Part shown: piece after piece, positions 1 to 12,500 of the stretch
How the letters are laid out: every line of letters starts with the position of its first letter
Numbering within the stretch: the stretch's first letter is position 1
NCBI RefSeq assembly: GCF_035083965.1
Contig: NC_089736.1
Location: 12,610,207 to 12,674,206 of the forward strand
DNA: 64,000 nt
Direction: 5' to 3'
Origin: Branchiostoma lanceolatum
Lineage: Eukaryota; Chordata; Leptocardii; Amphioxiformes; Branchiostomatidae
Notes under the pieces: generated by a model
What the model was told of the DNA's origin: nothing
What the model saw: the letters and a program-made list of their open reading frames with translations, nothing else
Database searches by the model: none
Position numbers and translations under genes: made by a program

Positions 1-343
1 GACAATGGGTAACAAAATAGCATTAAACTATTCTAGTCTAAAAACTAACACTAAATTCTATCTTATTTGGGTTTTACGTCTTTTTCCGAGACAATGGAAG
101 ACAAATGATTCCAACTTTTGCTGTACCGTGTGGGTTTTGTGATGTTAAGAGGAGAGTAGTTTTATTTTTCATTTGTAGCATAGCATCCATGTATAAAATC
201 CTATGACGACTTACATATACTGTACAACGAAATGTGCCGTATGTTCTAACAGTTTTTATCAAATCATGTATACTGTCATTCAGACAACTACAATGAAAAA
301 AATATTCCCTCTAACATCATCCTTCTATTTTTCCCCCTTACAG
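1..343 (+). other. Intron of LRP1 upstream of the first visible exon
   Basis: AT-rich non-coding sequence ending in a pyrimidine-rich tract and CAG at 341-343. The upstream LRP1 exons (earlier propellers and LDLa clusters) lie outside the window. Confidence 0.75.
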
Positions 344-586
344 TACCTAACCACCCGTGCTCAGTAAATAATGGCGGCTGCCACAACCTGTGTTTACTCC
401 AACCTGGTGGGAAGCGAACATGCGCGTGTGCCGAGAACTTCTACCTGGCCTCGGACGGAAAGACCTGTCTGTCCAACTGCACGTCCAGCCAGTTTGAGTG
501 CGGCAACTTCAAGTGCATCCCCTTCTGGTGGAGGTGTGACACGGAAAACGACTGCGATGATGGCTCGGATGAACCTGAAAGCTGTC
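344..586 (+). CDS. LRP1: LRP1 exon: EGF-like module plus LDLa repeat 1 of cluster IV
   Basis: Enters in phase 1 and leaves in phase 1 (CAG before, GTAAGT after). Encodes an EGF with [11 protein letters not shown] and [16 protein letters not shown], then an LDLa with the acidic calcium cage [13 protein letters not shown]. This is the only exon that fuses an EGF to an LDLa. Confidence 0.93.
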
Positions 587-3500
587 GTAAGTAGACTTCA
601 TAGATTTAAGTAACGGTGGTTACTACAGAAGGGGTACAGACTACTGGTACAGAAGCAGTCTTTCAAATTACTACATACAAATCGAGAGTCATCCGACAAA
701 CTGGATGACTGTCATAAATAGACGTGTATGCATTCATTGTGCGTGAAGCCACTAGTACATGACTTGTGTACAAATCGTTCTGTAGAGGATCTATTTTTTT
801 TCTTTAAAGTGACGTGAACCATGTCTATATTTATTCACTGTACCTATAGCAGCCAAACACTGCCTATCGTCCTGGACAGGTCCTCTGTAAAGGTTTAAAC
901 ATTTGCTTTTTGAAAGTGACGTGAACCATGTATATGCATTCAATGTGCGTGGAGCCGCCAAAACCTGCCCCCTCCATAGTAGATTAATTTTCATTTCTTT
1001 AAACTGACGTGAACCATGTGTATGCATTCGTAGTGCGTGGAGCCGCCAAATCTTCGCCGGCAGGGCTGTACGAGCAACCTTCATGGAGGTTGCTCGTGCA
1101 GCCCCTATTGTGACCTCAGTTGACCTTAATTGTTATACAAGCACTCCTGCACAGCTTTCGAATTAACTACATTGTTTCCATTTAGCGCCCTTCGTGTGCC
1201 GTCCTGGCCAGTTCCAGTGTAACAACTCTGAGTGTACCAACCCTGCCTTCATCTGTGATGGAGACCAGGATTGCACCGATGGCTCGGATGAGAAGAACTG
1301 TGGTAAGACACCATCTCAACTCAACTCATATAGTAGATTAGTTCATATATGTCATTATGTGCTGACCACTGGTGTAATATCATTTGGTTTGAAGTACACC
1401 AGATTCTTTTCAGCTATATTTAAAGGACAAGGGAGTAACTTATGATAAATTGTACTGTAGCTTCATAGTGGTAGCCATGCATCCAGGTTGTAACATGATG
1501 GTAGCCCTACAGTGTTATATATACTATTATGTAATCTCTGTTGCGGAGAGCATGTTTGCGCATAACTGCACCATCAAAATTTTGAGTGGCTGTCTCTTAC
1601 ATGTGTGTGTTGTCTACATCATAGACAGAGTTAATCATCAAGTATCTGTATTGAAAGCATAAACTGACTTTACCGTAAAATCCCTATCAACGTACGCACT
1701 TTTTAAACTTTTCAAGTTGCAAGCAGGTGCTCCAGGCTGACGCCAAAGTCGGAGTGCGTACGTTAAGAGGGTTCTTCCTCGGAAAAATTGCATATCAGCA
1801 TGAGAGTATAGTACATCTTCATGCAAATGAAGTGTGGAATACTACCACACAATCAATCAGTAATAAAGAATGAATAATATATATATTTAAATTGATATTT
1901 TCTACCCAGAAATATTTTCTCAGTAACCCTTTAAGTCGGTAAACATCAATCATGTCAACCTCTTAACTATCCACTGAAATGCTGGAGAGGGAGTGCGTAC
2001 GTTAGGAGGGTTTTTCCCCCGAACGTTTCAACTCACTGAGTCAGGCCCCCAATCGTCCCCAAATCAGGGGTGCGTACGTCAGGAGGGGTGCGTACGTAAA
2101 TAGGAATTTTACGGTAAGTCACAGGTATTGACAGCTTCCCTGTACTTAAGGTTAATTATCTCTTACCTTTTCCCTGCAGCCTAACTCTGTAACTTATGGA
2201 GCTTTGGTAGCCAAATGGCTACTTCAGTGTGCCAAAGGTTAAATAAGCATTCATGAAATTGATTGTTTTTTTCTGCAGAGCACCATACCTGTCTGCCGAA
2301 CCAGTTTAAGTGTAAGGGGGAGAACAAGTGCATCCCTGGGATCTTCAGATGTAACGGTGCCACCAACTGTCAGGATGGTAGTGACGAGCAACAGTGTCGT
2401 AAGTAATCATACTGTAATCATTATATTATCACTTTGTCTAGGTACAATATTTTCAGAAAACTGGACACTATTATAAGTTTGAAAATCAAACTTTGTGAGA
2501 CTAGGCATTTTGTGTTTTTAGAAAAATTTTAGGGGTTCGAATTGTGCTTGAAATATTGTTACTGATGTACAAATGTAAATTGACAGCAGACATTTGACAC
2601 TTTGCCTTATTTTGAACAATTTTGGGGATTGGAATTGTTTAAATGAGTGCCTAAAATATCTCAACCAATGCAAATTGACAGCATTTGAAACCAATCATGG
2701 CAGAAAGAAGCATCTTCGAAACAAGTTTTTATCAGTCCTAGGAGCTACACTTCTAGAAAAAACCGTGACTTCTTATTGTCACCAAGTGCAAATGTACATG
2801 AACAGGGGAAAACCACCCTGAATTGTAGAGTTTGCTTACAATTTTTAAAAATGAACATAGTTTGATGTTGGAATTATAGCTAAGATGTTGTTTGAAGCCA
2901 GTCTTAGATTGTACTGCACTGTCTATACTACAAACTGTTACATACAGATTGTGAAGTTACTAAGCATACATGTACATGTCAGGGTAATTATAACAGAGAT
3001 TTTTCCCCCTTAGCTGAGAGAACTTGTGCAGCGAACCAGTTCAAGTGTAACTCCTCCAAGATCTGTATCCCGCGAGTCTGGATGTGTGACGGAGACAACG
3101 ACTGTGGCGACGGCTCAGACGAGCCCAACAACTGTACCGCACGGAGCTGCTCTGACAACGAACTACGCTGTAACAACACAGGTTTGTACTCCCTTCCTCA
3201 GCAGATTACCTTTACTGCTTAATATATAGTAATACCAATCGTCCCACACAGTCATCTGCAAATTTGCACACTTTATTCTACCCATCTTTGCCTTTGCAAC
3301 TATCAGCATTTCGAGACGAATGAAATTGATTGCAAATGAGTATTTAGCATCTGTTTATGATACAATGAATCAGTATTGAAATCTGTATTAGTAACTAAGA
3401 AAAGTAGAGTCTTGTATGTATGGCTTCTTTTGTATCAACTTGTTTGTTTGTTTGTTTGTTTGTTTGTTTGTATGTAGTTTTAGAAGACCTTACAAAAGTC

Positions 3501-6500
3501 ACTGTACTTTTGTTGTGTTAGTAAAGATTACTTAGCTGTATGATGAGTAGTGATAGTTGCAAGAAAGAAGTAAGAAAATGGATGTAACTATTTTGATTTT
3601 TGAGTTTATAATTATGTATGTTTTGGAGATGAAACTGGAGAATGTAAAAACTTTGCACTGTGTACTTTGGCATAGCTTGTGATGGTAAAATATTTTGTTT
3701 CTTGGTAAATTGTTAGAAGTGGATAAACACTGTGTTTGCACCACTCCAGGACGCTGTATCCCGGCTAGATGGCAATGTGACGGTGACAATGACTGTGGGG
3801 ACGGGTCAGATGAACAAATCGGTGTCTGCAGTAAGTCACTCTTCATTCTTATCTTCAGATGCAGAATTAAGAGATGCAGTCCTTAAGGTAGAATATAAAC
3901 TATTAGCCCTCTGTACATGGAAGACTGTTGTTGAATGGTAGCTCTCGGTCCATGTTCATTGTACTTCTCAAATATAAGCATTTGCATTTCACTGGAAAAT
4001 AAAACCAGTGCATACTTCAGTTGTAAGAGTTGCCGTCCTAACGACGAGATGGAAGCACTTGGTCCTTCTTGTACTTATGAAAAGTCAGGATTTTTTTGTG
4101 TGTAAACTGAACTTTTATACTGTACTGTGATTCTTGATTTATTAATGGTAACTTAATTTTAGTTACTAAGTCTTTAACGGTCACTAGTCAACTGCTAAAA
4201 TTTCATCATCGCAAATATCAATTACTAACATTTGAGACAGTGATGTTTGTTCCCACCATTGAAATTAAATGCTCCCCAACCGTTGAAATTACATGTACCA
4301 ACTGCAATATGAAATGGATTTACAGTATACTGAACAAAGTGTTTGTTCTTGTTGTAAAGGGTAGAGCAAAGATTTCTTTTTACTGTCAACTAAATTTGAT
4401 TGAGATGCAACTGTTCTTTTATGGTTATATTAGGTGCCCGTACTTGTGACCAGTACCAACACCGGTGCAACAACAACAAGTGTATCCCGGCCCGCTGGCG
4501 ATGTGACTATGATGACGACTGTGGGGACAACTCTGATGAAGACGGCTGCAGTAAGTATCTGGGATCATACAGAACGTCGAGGTTGATTGATATGTTTTTT
4601 TGTACTTTTGAACTGCTGTGAATGGCAACACACTGTTTTCTTCTTGGAATAAGTCAGTTGCTATTACAGTTGTGCCCTAGTGTGAAATCATTCACACATA
4701 TTGTCACAGTGGAAGTTGTTCCCCTTACAAATGGATACAACTGCAAAGCTATGGTTGTCCCTTGTCCTCCCAGTGTTTTTCCCGAAATTTATTTCATTAG
4801 TTTGATTTCTTAATCAGGTCATTGGCCCTAGACTTTACTGCTGTATTCAGTGTGTTTTGGTTGGGAATGATGCGTTTACTTGAAAAATACCCCCAACTCC
4901 TACATATATGGGACCCGCATATACAGGCACTGTAATGTGCAACCCATATGTATAGGGGTCCTGCTGGACAAGGGTTAAGACATAGTGATAGGTATTATGA
5001 TAGGCATTGATTTTTTTTAGCCTGGAACTACAGAAGAAGCCACATTGAAGAAATCAGACTGAATGACAGGCTGAATAAAAATTCTAAATGGGAACTATAC
5101 AGCTCTCTTGCAGATGTCTTACTGGGGATGATTGTGGTGCACAAGATGTTGTTGATTAGCTGAAGATTCAACCACTCTCAATATATACATGAATCATGAT
5201 AGACATGTAGTATCCGTATTGTTGGAATGGGAATGATAAGGGAAACCTGAATTGTTTATCATCATCTTATTTTCAGCACCATGGCCATGCTCTGAAAGTG
5301 AATAAGATGTTGCTTAGCTGAGGATTCAGCTCAATATACTATAGTCATGATAGGCTTGTAGCATCGGTATTGTTGGAATGGTGAGGGAAAACTGAATTGT
5401 TTATCACCACTCTTGTTTCAGCACCATGGCCATAACCTGAGACTAAGTAAGATGTTGGTTAGCTGAGGATTCACCCACTCTTAATCATGATGCATCCAGC
5501 ATCGGTATTGTTGGAATTGTAAGGGAAAACTGAATTGTTCATCACCACTCTGTTTTCAGCACCACGGCCATGCTCTGAGAGTGAGTTCCAGTGTGACGAC
5601 AACCGCTGCATCCCCGGCCGCTGGAAGTGCGACGGCGACCACGACTGTGAGAACGGATCAGACGAAAGCGGCTGCTGTAAGTTTCTCTTAATCCTGTTTA
5701 TTGTGATACCCTTTTGCTAAAGGCTGATCTTCCAGGGTTGAATCAAGGATCAAAAATGCATTTTGCTTCGCTGTTCAAAAACCTGAAGTCAAGTTCTTTC
5801 TGAGTATGGTGCTTGTTGACAACAAAAGGATGAGGGAGGGAGAGAGAAATAATAGAATGTATGATTAAGTTTGAATGTTGCTGTACTTTATAACATCCTA
5901 TAATCTAGTTTTCTCAAATGTAGAACTTGTAAAGAACTATGCATAGGACAACCCAGAAAAAGGAGAGAAAAGAAATGAAATAATAAAATCAGAAGTAAAC
6001 ACAAAGTAAGGGATGGAGGGATGATATGAGAGAAGCACAAAAGATAGGAATTAAGTAACCGAGGTATGCTAAAAATGACCACTAAAGAGTTAAAGATTAA
6101 GGAATAAAGAGAAGGAAGGATTGTAATGAAGAAAATGGATAAAAGGGATCTTAAAGTTTAACCTCCTTGCTGCCATTACAAATTGGTGCCAAATGGCTAT
6201 CATAGCAAGAATAGGGTTAAAGGGAGCAATTGAAAAAGCTATATACATTTAAATTCTGGTTGTTAGAAATGTTTTGCATTTGTACATTGTTTTATGCTGT
6301 TTTGTTTTTGCTTCCACAGCGGCTACCTGCCTGCCGAACCAGTTCCAGTGTAGAAACGGACACTGTATCCCACAAGGCTGGCACTGTGATCTGGACAGAG
6401 ACTGTCTGGATGGGAGTGATGAAGACAACTGTGAAACATCAGGTTAGCTTCTTATACAAAGGTCTTATACTATCTCCTTGTGGTGATATGATGTTATTGT

Positions 6501-9500
6501 AGGTTGTGACCAAGGGACATGTCAATTAAAAAAATGCAACTGATCGGTTTCCATCTTGCTTTGCTTAACCATTCTTGAATGGTAACAATGTCACTCAATG
6601 CCACTCCTTGTGGAGTCTCTGGTGGCTATTCAATCCAATAAGGGCCGCCAGCACTGGTCTAAATACATGTTTTACTTTATCTTTGTACTTTGACATTGTT
6701 GCAATTAGCCTACTGGCATGAATTTGCAATAAACTTATATATTATTATATTTCCCTCCTCTGCCTGTGCTATGGAGTGAAATATAATAACTCGATCTCTA
6801 TTGTTTTATTTAAAAAAAAATCTATATTCAATCATTCATTAATACATAGCAAAACAACAATGTCACAAATATAGACAGATATTGTTACAGGGGCCATTCC
6901 CACTGGCTTTTTTGGCTAGGGTGTGCTCCCATACAAGATTATGACAAAGCAGCTATTGGAATCAAATTCAAAATGTTCCCTTGTCTTTTCAAAACCTTTC
7001 TGCATTGTGTTTTTTTTGGTTATGACACAAAGATAGAAGAAGATAACAGTAAACAAATCATTGGTGATACACGATGTCACTAAGTCAAATATTCAAATTA
7101 ATCAATATCGTATGTTGCAGGTAGGGATGCATACATGTACCTAAACCCACGTTCAGGTTCAGGTCTGGATTTGAATCCAGAGGTTTAGGTTCAGGTCCTG
7201 ACCTAATAAGTCCGAATCTGAACCCGTGGCACATTTGAATAATATTATAACGGCATAACACGAGCAACTCGGCTTAATTCAGTTGAAGACTCTTAAACAA
7301 AGACTACTCTCAAAGATACAGCATAACTGCAAATTGAAATAAACTCAAACTTATCTGGTTAATTCACTAAGAGTGGTAAGTTCTGACACAACAGTGCAAG
7401 TAATTCTAAGTTAGATTAGTGTAGTCTTTACATCGATTCACTTGACTTTTGGTGCAGTTTAGGGATGTGTACTTCAACCAACATTCAGGTTCGTGTCCAG
7501 ATTCGAATCACTGAGTTTAGTTTTTTTTTACCTAAACCTAAACGTTTTTATGAGTCCAGATTTGGTTCAGCATTTAGGTATGCATCACTAGTTACAGGGT
7601 GAGTTTATACACAATCTACTTACGATGTGTGATGGGTGTTTTATATGTTTAGAGTCCCCAGGAGTTCTGTGTAACGAAGGAGAGTTCCAGTGTAACAACA
7701 CGCTGTGTAAGCCACTCTCCTGGAAGTGTGATGGGGAGGACGACTGTGGGGACAAGTCTGATGAGGAGGCCTTCATGTGCAGTAAGTTATGCCTCAGTTC
7801 TTACTTACATGTAGCTTCATAAAGTTGTGTTCTATGCTAAGGATAGACTGGACTAAGGATATCAAAATGGGTTGAGTAAGATGGCCTATTTTACGCCAAA
7901 AATAATTACTCCATTGACTGGATAAAATGTTTAAGTTTCAGTTGCTTGAGTAATTATTTTTGGCACATCTTATTACCTGGATGTTTAACCTTCGTCAACA
8001 AATGGCCTATTTATGTTGCATTTCTTGGACTTAAAGCTACAAAGTTTTTAACATTACATCAGGCCACACCAATTTATTGTCTTGGTTAACAGAATTTTAA
8101 AAAATTCTTTAAAAATGTGAGATTGGAAAAACAACATGAAAACAGAATCTCTGAAGAATAGTTTTACTTAAGTGCACACAGTATCAGGGAGTGAACAGGG
8201 TCATGTGCAAGTTTTCACCCCAGCCTTCTGTTTTCATGATTTTTTTTTTTGGGGGGGGCTAAAATTAAAAAGAAAAATCTGTTAACCAAGAAATTAAATT
8301 GGTGTGGCCTCAGTTTGGGAAAATATGCGACTAGAATTGATATCTGGATGACTGAAGGAAAAGACTTGTACAGTGCTTTACTATAAGCCAACAATTCAAA
8401 TGTATAAAACTTATTATAGATTATATAATAAACAGTCTGAAAGTGCTGTGTAGCTTTTGTGTATTCAAGTTAGTAAAGTTTAATATGTAAAGCAGACATT
8501 AAGGCAGGGAGTTGTCCTTTTCTTTGAAATTATTGTTGTTTTGATATTAATCTGTATTTCTGTTGCTTTTGTTTTTGCCAGAGAACTTTGTGTGCCCGCC
8601 CACCCGTCAGTTCCGTTGCCGTAACGACAGGGTGTGTCTACCCATCTCCAGACGCTGTGATGGGTTCAGCCACTGTGATGACAACTCCGATGAAATTGAC
8701 TGCAGTAAGTGTCGTCTTACAATCATACAAAACCTCTCTTAATGGTTCAGTTGGAACAGGGAAGTCTTTACGCTTGTGCCTAGATTAGCGAAATGTTCAA
8801 TTTGTTTGATATCCCATTAAAGTACTTCATAACTCTATTTCTTATGGTTCGATCTAATCAGTAAGCAAGAATTTTCTGGATTTCCCTTTTCAGAATACTG
8901 TAAATGAATTTCAGTTTGCATGGTTTTGATTTTGCACTATCTTCGCGGCAGCACTACATGTACGTGTGTAGTCACATTCTGCTACAGTATTGGACAAAAA
9001 TGCTTGCAGTGGTTTTAAGTTTGCTGTTAAACGGCTGCCACAAAAAACGCATACATAAAACCACCACAAATATTTCTGCATTTACAGTAATATCTTACAG
9101 TACCTGTAGTTAGATCGTCATTATGTGTTATGTGATTATTATGAAGGATTAGATGTAAAGAGATCCAAACATGTAGTGACAGGTACATTATGTAGTAAGC
9201 TTTGTTTTGTGATCCACATTCTTGTGCTTACTTGCAGTTTGGAAGTAATAAGTTTTTTTTTTTTTTTTTTAAGTAGCTTGTTCTTAGAAGAAATTCTATC
9301 TTTTAATTTCTGTGTTTTATGCCTTTTTAAAATGATTTTAGGAGCACCAGCAGAGAACAGAACGTGTACAGCAGACGACTTCAAGTGTCTGTCAGGCAAC
9401 AGATGTGTCAAACTGGACCTGGTCTGTAACAACTACGACAACTGTGGGGATGGGTCCGACGAAGGGCTGTGTGGTAAGTTATGGCCATGTATCTATGTAC

Positions 9501-12500
9501 ACCGTGTATGAAGGAGCTTCAGGCATAAGCCTTAAGTGTCAAACCTCTGCTTGTAAAAGAGCCCAACACACTTATCGAGAAGCGTGACCCGATGTGCTTG
9601 GCCAATAACGTGGGACGTAGAGAAACCACATTGCGCTATTACTTGAAAAATCATCATGCTTCACCACAATTGAGGATGACTGCTTTATCTTACTACATGT
9701 ATTTACATGCGTAGCTTGTATTTATTATAACATTGTCCCTTTGTTGTGGGAACAACAACCTTGTGACAAGCATGAATCCAAAATTTATCCAAGTTGGTAA
9801 AATACATTATGGAGAAATTAAAACTAAAAGTTAAATACCATTTAGTCCATCTTTTTGACTAGGCAATCAGTTTAATTTCTCCTAAACTTTGTGACAAATT
9901 TACTTGTTGGCTTGTTAAATTGATAGTCGTACATGTACATGCTGACACTTTAAAGGGAGGAAGACTATGCCTGACATAATTTTATCTTGATTAAGAAGTT
10001 CCAAATACTTCTTGGGTAAAGTTCCTTTTTTTGATTATTAGAGTTATGAATTTAGAGTGATGTGTAAAGTATTTGCAACAAGCATGGACTTTTTTGTATT
10101 GTAATGAATTATTTCCTATGTTTGACAGGTCCTCCTAATGTGAACGAGTGTCAAACCAACAATGGGAACTGCCAGCACATGTGTACAGACCTGCCTCGTG
10201 GACACTACTGTACATGTAGGGATGGGTACACCCTCGGGGATGACCTTACAACTTGTGAAGGTAACCTGAAACTGTTGTTTGATCATTAGATTCTGCTCAT
10301 TTGTGGTGATGTTTTGCTGAATCTTGCAGTTCTTGTAACAGCAATGGTTGCTGACTTCTTACATACTGTTGCTGTAATTTTCTGCCAGATCACATGCATA
10401 TATCTGTCACTCCCCCCCGAAAAAAATGTGTCTAAAGAGATCTCCAATGCAACATCATCCAGTATAATGCACTCCTTCTATCTATAATTTGTAGTTGACT
10501 GTATGAAAACTGCTGTACTTTTTGTTATGTCAATAAAGCTTCTTTAAACTGTGCATACCAGGGACAGGCACAAAGTTGCAATCATGCTGTTTTTCTAAAA
10601 GGTATCTGTCACTCCCCCAAAAAAATGTGTCGAAAGAGATCTCCAATGCAACATCATCCAGTATAATGCACAGCCACTCCTTCTATCTATAATTTGTAGT
10701 TGACTGTACGAAAGTCGCTGTACTTTTTGATATGTCAATAAAGCTTGTCTAAACTGTGCATACCAGGGACGGGGACACTAATGCAATACTGTTTTTCTAA
10801 ATGGCAGATATATATAGACCAGTGGATCAATGTTAATGGAGGTTACTGATGGAAAAAAAACAGATTACAACTAATAATTTGCTTTGTACACAATTATAAG
10901 CTTTCAGATGCCAAAGTTGAAAGTCTGTAGATGCCAAAGAGTGTTGAGTTTTAACATGTATTTTTTTATTGTTTTCAGATATTGATGAATGTGCAGATTT
11001 CGGCAGGTGTTCCCAGATCTGTACCAACACCAAAGGTTCCTACCACTGTTCCTGCTCGGCTGGGTTCACCAAGGCACAACGCAGCAATGGGGTGGCGACA
11101 TGCATAGCAGAAGGTCGGTTTCAGGGCAAAGTTACTGCCACAGAGCATATCTTTGTGGCAGTGACTATGCATCCCTATAGTCAAAGAGCATATGCTTTGA
11201 AAACAGTTCCCCTGTAAATAGTTTCAGTGGGTTTGTAAATCAATTTAACATAGTTTTCTTATGTACACAACCTTATTTCGTGTCTACTGTCTTCCAGAGT
11301 GTTAAATGAAATTGTCCTGAGGATCAATGCAAAGTAGACTTGTCCTATTGTGACGTAATTATTTCGATAAGAAAATCTCAGGAAATAAGTTAATATCAAA
11401 TTGTTTGAAATTACTTGAAAGGTTATGGAAAGACCTTAGTTAATGTCTTAAAATGTTAGTGTTTGGCATTTCTGTGCATTTTGTTCTATTGCAGCTGTAG
11501 GTATCATTTGTATTATCTACAATTGACTTACCGCAAAAAATTGTATCCAGCACTATTTGACTAAATAGAGACTTAAATCGACTAATATATAGTATACTAC
11601 TTTCCCTGTCACCTTTTTCACTCCCCACATAATTTCTCCGCTGTTTTCCTCAATAAATGATTTTTCAGGGTTTTAAACAGACGCACAAAACAATGTTTTT
11701 TCCCCTACAGGTGATCCTGATTATCTGCTCATTGCCGACGACAACGCCATCAAAAGAATCAACCCCGACAACATTCGCGACGGGTCCGGCGACGGTTACC
11801 GTGGCAACGACAACACACGTGTTGAGAGTATGGACATCGACGTAAAGTCTGGCACCGCGTACTGGAGCAACATCCACACCAGCAGTATCTACAAGGCCAC
11901 CATACAGCTGGGCAATGGTAGAAAGAAGAGACAGGCTACTGATATTGCCAAGTTGGATGTAAGGAAAAACGTTAACCTTGTCTCATTATGGAAAAGATAT
12001 GGTGTACAGAAAGTGCGAAATGGAGCGAAATGGAACAAAATGGAGTGAAATGTACATGTACACACAAAAGATTTACGTTAACTTTGTCTCATTATGGAAA
12101 AGATTTGGTGTACAGAAAGTGCGAAATGGAACAAAATGGAGTGAAATGTACATGTACACACAAAAGATTTACTTCGTTCCAACGCCAAAGAGTGAAATTT
12201 TGTATTGTAACAATTGATAGTTTTTCATACTAGTATGTACCAAACACATTAACAAAGTCATCAAGAAAAAGTAGAGAAAATACCTATAATCTTTTACCAA
12301 TTTGGTACAAATTAACAAAACTTTATGAAGGTCTTGCAAAGGTTCTTCATTAACTTCTGTGTATAATTCTCTTGAAACTTGAATTTGATGAGCCAAATAT
12401 ACAACCAATCAGTCTCATCATTACAATGTGATAAATAGAAAAACATTATATATGGCTGTTTCTGTATTATTAGTCGGTATCTACAAGTCAAGTAGCAGTA

